From positions 1,736,001 to 1,800,000 of the forward strand of contig AP026126.1 in the NCBI GenBank assembly GCA_030295235.1: 64,000 nt of DNA, given 5' to 3'. A program made the translations under genes and the position numbers. Below the pieces are notes generated by a model that made no database searches, had not been told where the DNA came from, and worked only from the letters and a program-made list of their open reading frames with translations. Below, piece by piece: positions 52,884-62,362 of this stretch (position 1 is its first letter; every line of letters begins with the position of its first letter). Origin of the DNA: Fistulifera solaris. Lineage: Eukaryota; Bacillariophyta; Bacillariophyceae; Naviculales; Stauroneidaceae.

Positions 52884-53286
52884 TTTGTTTGTGAATAGTT
52901 ACACGATCTAGACAAAAACGATGCGTTCTCTATTCAAGGAGGACGGACGCTGTTGGAAGTAGCGTTGATGCAAGGAGAAAGAATAAACCTTGACAAATTT
53001 TTGTAGTAACGCGGTAAGATGCGTAAAATTAGGAATAGGGTTTTCACATAGTGAAATTGCACTGTACAATATCTGTCGGACCGGCTTTCCCGCAAATAAA
53101 CTATGGTTATTGGTTATAAAAAATGCTACAGTTTTACTCCTTATTGAGCAACAATATTATTTGCTGCAGCTTTACTCCTAATCTAGAAACAGGAAAATGA
53201 CAAATCGCGAAACGCATCGACCTCTCTACTGGTACATTAGCCTCAGAGTATCGTTATTGCTATTCTGGTGTCATTCCCATCCATCA
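52884..53286. other. Intergenic, eL37 promoter
   Basis: 400 bp, AT-rich, no supported ORF or motif. Also holds the 3' end of the SETD3-like gene. Confidence 0.4.
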
Positions 53287-55184
53287 CTATGTTAAAAGCG
53301 GTCTCAGCAGATCCGGATGACACGGTCTATCTCGCATTTGAAACGCAGGATCATCAGATCGCCTCGCATTATCGACTCCATTTTCACCAAAAGTCTTTCT
53401 CAACGCCGAAAAGGCTACCTGTTTTAACATTTCTAACGTTTGCATTTCACCCAAGCGTATATGTTCTACTGTCCATTTCCGTGTCCCAAAGGCTTCACGG
53501 TTTAATCGACCCACGAGCCTCCTCTGCTCCTCCAAAGTCGTATTGAAGCGAGATAAGGCGGTAGACGCGAATCGAGCAATACACATCTGCGTTCGGTACT
53601 CCAGCGCATCGTTCGTGGGAAGTAGTACAAACGTCTCGCCATCCACGGAAGACTCGCTCCTCAACGCATCTTGTATCATCCGAGTGGCATTGCCGTTGTA
53701 GTCCCGATGGGTCAACGAAATCAGACGACAAGTACCAAACAAGAGATTCCCATTAAATTGAAGGTCTCCGTCCAAGTGGGCGTCAGGTGGCGGTTCGAGC
53801 GTAATAGGTCCATTGGTCGACCGTCCCGGTTTGGAATCTTTGTCACGAGGTGACATCTGCGCAACCCAATGGTTTTCCTTACCAGCAATAGACATCAAGT
53901 AAGCAAATTTCCATTTCTTAAAGTTCCAAGCGGCTTCGTCATCTTGGAAAGGATCAATGCAAGCTTGGTAGCCGTCATCATATTGCAAATATCGAAGAAT
54001 CCGCGACGTTTCCTTCGACAGCCCTTGACTGGACCCTGATGCATGCACTGAATGCCAGAGTGCGATACTCGCTTGCGTCCACTCGCTACCATCACCATTC
54101 ACAAAACCATATCTTGCAAAAGATCCGAGTCTGTTCGCTTCCCATAGCTATCCATGACCTCAAAGCCGGGAGCGATGCTCGCAATAGCCGAAATCACAAA
54201 ACATTCCCGATCAGCGTCGTACGAAAATCCGACATTCGGCGATGCATGATGATCGTACAAATCCAAAACTGGAACCATGGCATGTGATCCGTGTTCGAGA
54301 GTCAACCCACCGACGTTTTGATACAATGCAATCTCGCTGGTAGTGAGCTGCGAAGGTTGTTCCGAACCAGACGCTGTGACAGGTAGCGGCCCAGTCCCGA
54401 AACTACGCGTCAATACATTCAAGCGCGCGGTCAGATATTCGGATCGGTCGATGAGTTGATTAAATTCTGTTGAAACTCGAGTAAACGCATCGTATTCGTC
54501 ATGAACTAACCGACGAAACATCATGACATGCGAAAACGTGGAGGAATAGGGCCCCAAAGCACTGTCCAGTTCGTCTTCGGGCCACAAAATGGGATGGAAT
54601 GCAGCATAGTCATCGTAGCTTGGCAATACGTCAGTCAAGTAGTTTCTTAAAATTGGGTTGAAGTCCGAGTTTTGTTGTATAGCTAGCTTGCGCTTGTACG
54701 CCAAATGCGCTGCTAAGAAAGCAGAATTCGGTAGCGCATCCCCATTCGTCAGTCTCGCAGTTAATAATTCGTTCCGAATAAAAGGATCTCGCAAAGCATC
54801 TAAATCCCACAGTTGCAAGTGCCGTGCAACCACCAAAATGACTTCCCCAGTTTTGATTCGTTTCGTGGCTCTCTGGGTCCTCCTGGACGGAGTTAACGAC
54901 GGATGGCAAAAGACCGCATCGTCGGCAGCAGTGCAAATTTGTTTCAAGAATCGATGAACGACGGGATCCAGAGATTCATCAAACCAATTCCACAATACTC
55001 CTATGACAACTGCCACTGTTAATACAGAACAGGCTCGGAATGTTGCGGGAGAGAGAACACCTCCCCATGGTCGACGACGTTTGCTGTGTTGAACCCTTTC
55101 CGAAGTATTTTCATTTGCTGATTTTCCTAGTGGCTTGCGACTTGCAACATATCTTCTTCGCGCTGTCATTTCCTTGTTATTCAT
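53287..55184 (-). CDS. SETD3/RBCMT-type SET-domain protein with membrane anchor
   Basis: About 632 aa. An N-terminal basic region is followed by one membrane helix (CSVLTVAVVIGVLWNW, about 51-66). The interrupted SET domain begins near RATKRIKTGEVILVV and ends with HGSHAMVPVLDLYDHHASPN (about 307-326; NHxxxPN-like), FEVMDSYGKRTDSDLF. The C-terminal part is the substrate-binding region. The family methylates Lys or His of Rubisco, actin and ribosomal proteins; the target here is unknown. The frame breaks at A4 54118-54121; with five A it reads DLFARYGFVNGDG without interruption, as expected for the family. Confidence 0.85.
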
Positions 55185-55506
55185 TCAATCAATTGCGTCT
55201 ATTACGTTGAAGTGCATTCACCTGCATCTTTTCACTCCCCGATATATCGGCCTTAAAGACCTATTTCACAGCATCATTTTTTTCGGCGTTTTTTACCGAG
55301 AGATTTCCAAGACTGATCCAACTGCCAGTCCCGAAGCCGTTCGACAGCATCAGAGATTGCCGTGAGCCACCAGTAGTACAAAAAATGGACAAAGTAAAGT
55401 ACCAAATGGAGCAATGACGTTATGTTTTACTTTTAAAGCTGCTTGAAAAATTCACCGCACGATCATTGACGTCGAGATTAAGGACGGATTGCTCTCTCTA
55501 AAAATG

Positions 55507-55559
55507 ACTATGGGTAAAAGTGTAAGCGACCTTTGACCACGAATGGATTTCAGTCATGA
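55507..55559 (+). repeat. 53-bp dispersed element, copy C1
   Basis: Starts ACTATGGGTAAAAGTGTAAG, continues CGACCTTTGACCACGAATGG and ends ATTTCAGTCATGA. 53 bp; closest to the family consensus. Confidence 0.87.
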
Positions 55560-55739
55560 GCCAGAACAGCTTTTTTACTCGTTCTTGTGTCTCTCGCATC
55601 TCTGCAATGGTGTGATTCCCCTTGTAAACAAACGCTTTGCTTTCAAGGCGGCTTGAAGTTACGACAAATTACATTTTTACGATGCAAATCTTGATCATAT
55701 TGATATCGAAATTCGTCCCGGATCGTTTGCCTCGGCTTT

Positions 55740-55792
55740 ACTATAGCCAATAACTGTTAACCGTTTTTGGCAAGACTGAATTTCAGTCATGA
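55740..55792 (+). repeat. 53-bp dispersed element, copy C2
   Basis: Starts ACTATAGCCAATAACTGTTA, continues ACCGTTTTTGGCAAGACTGA and ends ATTTCAGTCATGA. 53 bp, 233 bp after C1, 97 bp before the MATE start codon. Confidence 0.83.
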
Positions 55793-55888
55793 GACAGCAT
55801 ATTGTCTATTGACACCGATCCATCAAAACAAAAAAGACAAGGATTATTATTTTGACATTACAATCCTTATTTTCTTACAAGGACGGAT

Positions 55889-57612
55889 ATGACAACGTTT
55901 CGTAAGTTTGCTATGAAATTGTCGACACTTTTACTCCTCGCGTGTCAAGCAGGCGCTTTCGCTTCGGCATTTCATCCGGAATCGGCAATTGTCTCAATTC
56001 ACGGCCAAAGGCTCAATAACAGTAAAACCCGATTGACGAGCTGCAATGATGATGACCATCGTGCTGCAGAAGAAATTAGTCGAGGTGGTGCATCCGGATC
56101 ATTACCGAAAACTGTGCCACCTCTTCCGACATTCAAGCAATTTCGCAATTTTGCTTTCCCTTGTTTAGCTTTGTGGGTCGCTGGCCCATTACTCAGTTTA
56201 GTGGACACCTCCTTCATTGGATTGTCGGGATCCGCCGACCAGTCCGCCGCACAACTCGCGGCATTGGGTCCTGCCACAACTTTCTTTGACGGAGCGACCT
56301 ATCTTTTCATGTTTCTGAACGTGGCCACCACCAATTTGTATTCGTCGGCACGCGCCCAAACGGGCGATAAGAGCCCCAAAACCGAGTCCGTCGTACGAAC
56401 GGCAGCCAATGTGGCGTTTCGTTCGGGTGTCGGCTTGATGATTTTCTTATTGACCTTCTCGAAGCCATTGCTGAAACTGTACGTGGGTGAAAAAGCCGCC
56501 AGTTCACCGGGTCTCTTGCAGTCCGCGTGCGACTATGTGAATATTCGTGCCTTAAGTATGCCAACGACTCTCTTGTTGGGAGTCATACAAGCCGCTCTAT
56601 TGGGCGCACAAGACTCGGTGTCACCTCTCATTGCTATTGTTTATTCCACCATCTGCAACGTCGTGGGAGACTTTTTGTTAGTAAATCGATTCAACATGGG
56701 ATTGCAGGGAGCCGCCATTGCCACCACGGTGGCACAGTATGCTGCTACGGCAGCGTTGATTGTCACTGCCCGACGTAAGCTGGTGCGAGATAAGAACTTG
56801 GGTATAATCTCCAAACCGGTGGATGGCGCCGTGAGTGCGCGGACGTTCCTCGGCTTTGCGGCACCCGTATTAACACTCATCTTGGGGAAATTGGCAGCCT
56901 TTGGCTTCATGACCAATTCTGCGGCCGCCTTACCGGGTCAACCAACACCGCTGGCTGTCCACCAAATCATTCTGAGTCTACTCTTTTCTGCAGTCCTTTT
57001 CTGGAAGTCATTAGTCAAACAGCGCAGACATTCTTGCCGCAATTTCTGGCGCCGCCCCTCGAGTACGCGGAACAAATGAAGAAGCGAAATTCGTCTTATG
57101 TTGCAGAGAAAGATACGAGTCTAACTCCTTGGTACAATTCGGCTCAAACGTTTTCTACCCAACTGCTCGGTCTGGGTCTAGTGGCCGCGACCGTAGTCGC
57201 CAGTACCGCCAGCTTGATTCCGGCCTATTTCGGTCATCTCATTACACAAGATGCCACCGTGCAACAAGCGGTGAAACCTTTGGCCCGGTACTTGTGGCTT
57301 GGTACATTCTTTTGGGCCCCCACTGCGGTTGGCGAGGGTGTTTTGCTGGCCCGTCGTGAGCTGAGCTTCCTCGCGTCGGTGTATCTGGTCAGCACGGCGC
57401 TGTTACCACCCGCTTTATTGCGCATCAAGATTCTACAAGGCGATGTGAGTCAAGTGTGGGCTTGCTTTGCTGTCTTTCAGATCTTCCGTGCTTCGTGTTT
57501 TGCGGCTCGCATTTGGGGCGGTCCTTTGCTGTCCCGCCTGGACAATCTCTTGCGTGGCAATGGACCAATTCGTGTATCCTCGGTGAATGGACAATCCAAA
57601 GCAAAGAAGTAA
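55889..57612 (+). CDS. Plastid MATE transporter (EDS5-like)
   Basis: About 575 aa. Signal peptide [20 protein letters not shown] with ASAFHP at the cleavage site marks import into a secondary red plastid. The MATE core has about 12 membrane helices, starting [20 protein letters not shown] (about 91-110), with [29 protein letters not shown] and [12 protein letters not shown]. It resembles plant EDS5 and its chloroplast relatives. The frame breaks at T4 56997-57000 in helix 9 region; one more T gives [20 protein letters not shown]. Substrate unknown; organic anion or phenolic export from the plastid is a guess from EDS5. Convergent with the DUF493 gene. Confidence 0.87.
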
Positions 57613-57720
57613 CAATTTACATGAATTACTGACAGAACACTAGAAGTACTTTAATTGAATGGTTAGCTAAGAATGATTCAATTCTTGTAATAGCACGCGT
57701 TCCTATCGTTCCTTTTTCCA

Positions 57721-58500
57721 TTAAAACTTGAATCGCACCCGCGGATCTCGATCCACCGTCTCGTACAAAGCATACAACATGGCCGCCGATTGTACCGGTG
57801 CCTTGACCGTCACCGACGTCCACTTGCCCACCATGCGTACACTGTGCGATACATCTTGGACGGTGACTTCACACGCTTCTGCCACGACGGCAACCATTTC
57901 CTCCACAAACAACCCTTCGTTCGCGCCGACAATTTTTAACGTGAATTCGCAAGGATATTCCACTAAAGCCTCAAAGACACGTGATTTCTTCCCCGTGACT
58001 TCATCGGCGTACAATGTGTATCCCTGGTCGTCCGTTTCGGGATTGGTGATATCATTGACCGACGCCGGACCAATTCCCACAAAGGGTTTCGACGACGACG
58101 ACGACGACGACGAAGTAGTAGTCGTTTTGACGGGTGTTCCAAAGCCCTGTCCCACTTTATGCGTCGGAACACCATCAATCGTCGATGGCTGTGATGCTCG
58201 GGGAGGTTTCTTACGTCGACGTAACAAGTCTTCGACGCTTTCTTCGAACGTCGGAGGCAATGGATTGTCACTTTCGTCATTCTTCTTCTTATTATTAATG
58301 TTGTTGTCTTCCGGAACCGGATTAAAGAACGATCCCGCCGTTTTTTCATTCAACGGCATTTTCCGGCGACGACTGCTATCCCAATAGTTGTTGTAATTGT
58401 TCCGTGTTGGAAAGGGTGAAACGATCCACCCTTTGCAGGTAAAGAGTCCCACGGAGAGCAAAGCGAGGATGGAGAAGAGTGTCTTGCCAGTGGAATGCAT
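57721..58500 (-). CDS. DUF493 (YbeD-like) protein with targeting signal
   Basis: 259 aa, intron-free. The N-terminus MHSTGKTLFSILALLSVGLF is a signal peptide; WIVSPFP after it could be a plastid motif, though less typical. A disordered, Ser/Pro-rich linker (with a poly-Ser tract from a GAC-type microsatellite at about 58088-58112) leads to a C-terminal DUF493 domain: FEALVEYPCEFTLKIVGANE, EMVAVVAEACEVTVQD, KWTSVTVKAPVQSAAMLYAL. DUF493/YbeD has a ferredoxin-like fold with ACT-like regulatory relatives; function is not known. The 58.5 kb side leads to a KpnI-palindrome region. Confidence 0.85.
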   Translation of the reverse strand: MHSTGKTLFSILALLSVGLFTCKGWIVSPFPTRNNYNNYWDSSRRRKMPLNEKTAGSFFNPVPEDNNINNKKKNDESDNPLPPTFEESVEDLLRRRKKPPRASQPSTIDGVPTHKVGQGFGTPVKTTTTSSSSSSSSKPFVGIGPASVNDITNPETDDQGYTLYADEVTGKKSRVFEALVEYPCEFTLKIVGANEGLFVEEMVAVVAEACEVTVQDVSHSVRMVGKWTSVTVKAPVQSAAMLYALYETVDRDPRVRFKF

Positions 58501-58708
58501 CCGTGCTATGTGCTATCCTTTCGTCCTTAGTTAATGAAAAGTATAGTATGGAGGGGGGAATGCGGGTATGCAAGTGTGTGGTTGAAAAAGGGAAAGGAAG
58601 AGAGTATTCTATTTTTTTTCTTGGTTGCATGTTGTGTTGTTCAGAACTTCTGTGGTGGTTGTGCGACGAGGAGGTGCGATGATGGAAAAACAACGTGAGT
58701 TGAGACAA

Positions 58709-58740
58709 TACCAGGTACCGGTACCGTACCGGGGTACCCT
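58709..58740. repeat. GGTACC / TACC(A/T)GGTA palindrome cluster
   Basis: TACCAGGTA (58709-58717) runs into CCGGTACCGTACCGGGGTAC, several nested inverted repeats that could form a hairpin. Confidence 0.75.
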
Positions 58741-58958
58741 GTACGAAAAGGGAGGAGACAGCAAAACATTTCAGTATGGCTGTTTTTACTATTTCATAGA
58801 AAGAGGTGGAGTCGTCGTGACGCAGTGATAAGTAACAAAACCGGTACGATGATCTTGATGCTTTAGCCGCAAAAAAGTAGGCAGGCATCTCCGCCTGGGA
58901 CTCCGCCCGGAGCCCGGAGCCCGGACTCACAAGCGGCCAACGTTTGAGACTATCAGTT

Positions 58959-59003
58959 TACCTGGTACCAAGAATACAGTACCGTACAAGGTATGGTACC
59001 GGT
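58959..59003. repeat. TACC(A/T)GGTA palindrome cluster
   Basis: TACCTGGTACCA (58959-58970), then AGTACCGTAC and ATGGTACCGG to 59003. Confidence 0.7.
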
Positions 59004-59242
59004 GTCTAGCCCGGACTGGCCAGAAGACTGCCCGGGCGGGGCGGACTTGGGTCGACGCCGGACTGGAATTCTGTTTTGCAAGCAGCCGCAGCCATCAAAA
59101 CGGCGCTATATTGCCGGCATTGACGATAAGAATATCATTATCTCATTTGTCATTCCAACAAGCCGGTGCTTTCTGCACTATCCTTTTATTACCATTATTT
59201 GAACGCTCACTATAGTCTCTCAATTACTTTACATCATTAGAA

Positions 59243-60196
59243 ATGGACGTGGTTCGCTCGCAAAGAGAAATGGCGCGACGGAAGCGTACGGTTGAGATTC
59301 AAGACGGAAACATACCGCCCGAATCATCATCTCCCCCCAAAGTACCCAATGCCCCCGTCAAACCACGCAAAGCCTTGTCGATTCTGCGTCGACGACGATC
59401 CAACTCGGAACCTCCGCGTCGGCGGAAACGTTTACTCGAAGATCATTACCAATTTGATCCAGAACGTCGCATTGTTTTACCCGGTGTGCCCCGCTACGAA
59501 CAAGATTTCGCCCGCGATGCGCACGATTGTTTCAATCTCATCATGTTGTTGCCCGTTATTGTATTGGATATTATGAATTGGAATTGGGATACCATTTTGT
59601 ACGCGAAACGCAGTAGTATTGCGGAGGCCTGGACGGGCGAATGGTTTGATGTATTTTTTCACGTCACGGCGTTTTATTTTGTCGTCGATTTGATTTGGAT
59701 CAGTTTGGTGCCGTCCTGCGTCAAAAGTCCCGCGACCATTATACAGCATCATTTGGCGACCATTCTGTACATTCTCATTCCTTATCTGCATACAGAGTTT
59801 CGGTGGTGTATGGGCGCATGTTTGAGTGTCGAACTCAATACGTGGTTTCTCATTGCGCGGCGCGTACTCAACAAACAAGGACTTTCGCCCTGGACCATTA
59901 GTTTGTCCTTTTTATCCATTCGAGTCAAACTCATTTCCATCTTCTTTTATACCACGTGGATTGGTATTCGTTGTATCCTGTATCCCGTCTTGATGATGCC
60001 GTTCTATCAAAATTGGATTCAGCATTCGCAAAAAGTGGGAACTAAATGGAATTTGGTCATGCTGTGTGTGCCACTGCATGCATGCTTTTGTCTTTTGAAT
60101 TTGAAATGGTCTTATGATCTCCTCATGAGCAAAGTTCGGTATTGGCGACGCAAGGGTAGTGGCAAGTACGATACTTCGATTTCCAAGGGACTGTAA
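59243..60196 (+). CDS. TLC-domain multi-pass membrane protein
   Basis: 317 aa, intron-free. A basic, disordered N-terminus with an RRRR cluster (about 50-65) is followed by about six membrane helices. HHLATILYILIPYLHTEFRW (about 173-192) with the HH pair and VELNTWFLIARRVLNKQ match the TLC (TRAM/LAG1/CLN8) fold, which includes ceramide synthases and TMEM56/TLCD-like lipid regulators. The Lag1 ceramide synthase motif is not complete, so a TLCD-like role in membrane composition is more likely than ceramide synthesis. ER location inferred. Convergent with IPI3. Confidence 0.75.
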   Translation: MDVVRSQREMARRKRTVEIQDGNIPPESSSPPKVPNAPVKPRKALSILRRRRSNSEPPRRRKRLLEDHYQFDPERRIVLPGVPRYEQDFARDAHDCFNLIMLLPVIVLDIMNWNWDTILYAKRSSIAEAWTGEWFDVFFHVTAFYFVVDLIWISLVPSCVKSPATIIQHHLATILYILIPYLHTEFRWCMGACLSVELNTWFLIARRVLNKQGLSPWTISLSFLSIRVKLISIFFYTTWIGIRCILYPVLMMPFYQNWIQHSQKVGTKWNLVMLCVPLHACFCLLNLKWSYDLLMSKVRYWRRKGSGKYDTSISKGL

Positions 60197-60328
60197 TGCC
60201 GATCGGTTGTTCCTTATTGTAATCAAGAATCTTTCCAAGTGTTTCTATACGCACTTTGACCTAGGCCAGATGATACTTATAACAAACTTGTAAAAATGTA
60301 CAAAGTAATTAAACTCACAATTTCTATA

Positions 60329-60337
60329 TACCTGGTA
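60329..60337. repeat. TACC(A/T)GGTA palindrome site
   Basis: TACCTGGTA one base 3' of the IPI3 stop codon, between convergent TLC and IPI3 genes. Confidence 0.6.
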
Positions 60338-60338
60338 C

Positions 60339-61885
60339 TCATCCCTGAAGTCGTGCCATCAGCTTGTTGTTGACCGTCTCCCATCGCTCAATGGTGGATT
60401 TTGCCTCCGCAAGCTCATTGCGCAATTTACGAATGGTTTCTTCGGCCTCATTGCTGTTCGTTTCGGCGCTGGGGTGGGAAGGACGGCCTTGGACCGTCGT
60501 CGTCGAGCCAATGAGGATTTCACAAACGAGGGAGTAACGACGTTTGGGACATCCCAGGAAACGAAAGAATGCGGCGGATAATAAGCTACCATTCCCTTCT
60601 TTTCATCAACAACATGCTTTTGTAAGAGACGAATAAGCTGCGATGCCGTCTCTTTCTTCTTCGCGTGCTGCCGTTGCGATGTACTCGTAAAAAGAGGAGT
60701 CGATTCTGAAACGTCTTGATTTAAAACCGTAATTGAGGTCACCGGATGAAGAGAAATCACATTTTTCTTCTTTTGTGCATCAACACCCATGTGCGACCAC
60801 GGCTCAACAACTTTCACACAACTCTTGGACGCTAGACTCCACGTCCGAACTACCCCAGCTCCGTCCCCTGATATTAATAAGTGATCGTCGTCGTCACCTT
60901 TGGCGATTGCCAACGCCGTGATGGGGTAGTCGTGACCACAGAGTGACATCAAGTATGGTTTCTCTTTGTCTTCACGTCCGAATAATTGCTCAGCATACGA
61001 TCCTGACTGCAGTTTTTGTCGCTTCACACTCGCGCCCATCTGGGCGGTTTTGTGTAAAGCATATTCATCTGTGTCAATGATATGAATCATTCCGCTTTTG
61101 CTTCCCACAAACAAACGGTTGTGATCTTGTACCTCTAAAACATGCAGCGGATTGTTCAGCTGTATACACGCTAACACGTTGCCTGAAAATCCTTCATACA
61201 ATACCACTTGTCCATCTTGTCCGCACGATATTATTCGACCACCGCCGAGAGCCTTGATCCCTGTGACAGGTAAATGATGTTGTGTCCACGTTTGCCACGG
61301 CTGAACATTGGTGGTTGTTTCCGAAATTAATTCAATCCAAGAAAAAGCGTGAATCATCCCATCGTCTCCGCCTGTCACCAAGTCTCGACCAGAAAAGGCC
61401 ATGACCGCAACGGATCGATAATGAGCTTTGAAGCTTCTCACTAACCGACTTTGTTCCAGCACATTCCACAGATAAATCGTCCCTGAAGACCCACCAGCTA
61501 CAATATATGCGCCACACGGAGAAATGAGTAGACCTGCTGACATTTCGGATTCTGGCAAACGACACTTCCAGTGCAAAATAGGAGGTAATGCAGCAGCCGA
61601 ACGGAGGGTAAATAGCAGAGCGTATGAGTCATCTTTCTTGTGTGTGAATCCAAAAGCAACAGCCAGAGTATTATTCGGTGTAGACATGACATGATTCGGA
61701 AAGGTAGAAACGGATGCGACGCCTAAAGGCACCTTCCCCGACATGTCACCGGCAAGACGAAGAGACGACTGTACGCTGCCTGTATATGGACACATCATGC
61801 AGAGAGAACCTCCGCCACCGCCAGGCGTGAGTGATGTTGTCGGTTTGGTTGTAGAGATGCAGATTATTTTCTTGGGGATAGACAT
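60339..61885 (-). CDS. IPI3: IPI3/WDR18, WD40 subunit of the Rix1 complex
   Basis: About 515 aa. Residues 1-380 form a WD40 propeller with SPCGAYIVAGGSSGTIYLWN, FKAHYRSVAVMAFSGRDLVT, HHLPVTGIKALGGGRIISCG and CGHDYPITALAIAKG, the pattern of IPI3/WDR18. The Rix1 complex matures pre-60S ribosomes. As read, the frame runs to 60359, but adding one base at GGG 60530-60532 leads to another frame ending at 60339 with an alpha-helical tail (EAEETIRKLRNELAEAKSTI), the coiled coil expected at the IPI3 C-terminus. I take the latter as the true end. Confidence 0.87.
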
Positions 61886-62362
61886 TATTCAAAATGATTC
61901 AAGGACTAAGAATGAAGTGCCAAGCTGGAAGCTGCAAAAGAAAGAAAAAATGGTGTGAATTTTTTTTTGTGAATGGTTCTGAGATCGTCTGTCCTCCACA
62001 CGCAATGTTAGGAAATATTGATCAGCGCCCAGAGGCCGGCAGGCGCCGGACTCGGGTAAACAGTACAGTTACGGAAGAGTCCACGATTTCCAGTTAAATC
62101 ACATTAAGAAATTCCCTAGAGTACTTAAAGTCGTGAATTTTCAAAGTAGAAAAATATGCTTAATTAGGATAAAACCAATTGCACGTTGGAGTACCGCCTG
62201 CGATTTCATCATGATAGTAAAATCTCGCTCTTACAGTCACATAACGCCAACACGGCTTTTGAGCGAGCACTTGGATCACAAACCTCCACCTTTCGTACCC
62301 GTCCATTCAGAGCTTGGGAAACTTCTGTACAAACAATAAACCAAGCTTTGAAGTGATTAACC
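61886..62362. other. Divergent promoter region
   Basis: 480 bp between IPI3 (minus) and the acidic protein (plus). No supported gene or motif. Confidence 0.4.

Larger units (their letters stand above)
55185..55888. other. Divergent promoter with a pair of dispersed elements
   Basis: Separates the SETD3-like gene (minus) and the MATE gene (plus). Contains elements C1 (55507) and C2 (55740). Two related stretches, AAAGCTGCTTGAA near 55435 and AAGGCGGCTTGAA near 55648, precede each element, so a larger degenerate unit of about 230 bp may have been tandemly duplicated. Confidence 0.55.
58501..59242. other. Divergent intergenic with palindromes and GC-rich block
   Basis: Between the DUF493 (minus) and TLC (plus) genes. 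Contains GGTACC-type palindromes (58709-58740 and 58959-59003) and, near 58900-59060, an unusually GC-rich stretch with short direct repeats (CGGAGCCCGGAGCCCGGA) and CCCGGGCGGGGCGG. No supported gene. Confidence 0.55.
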
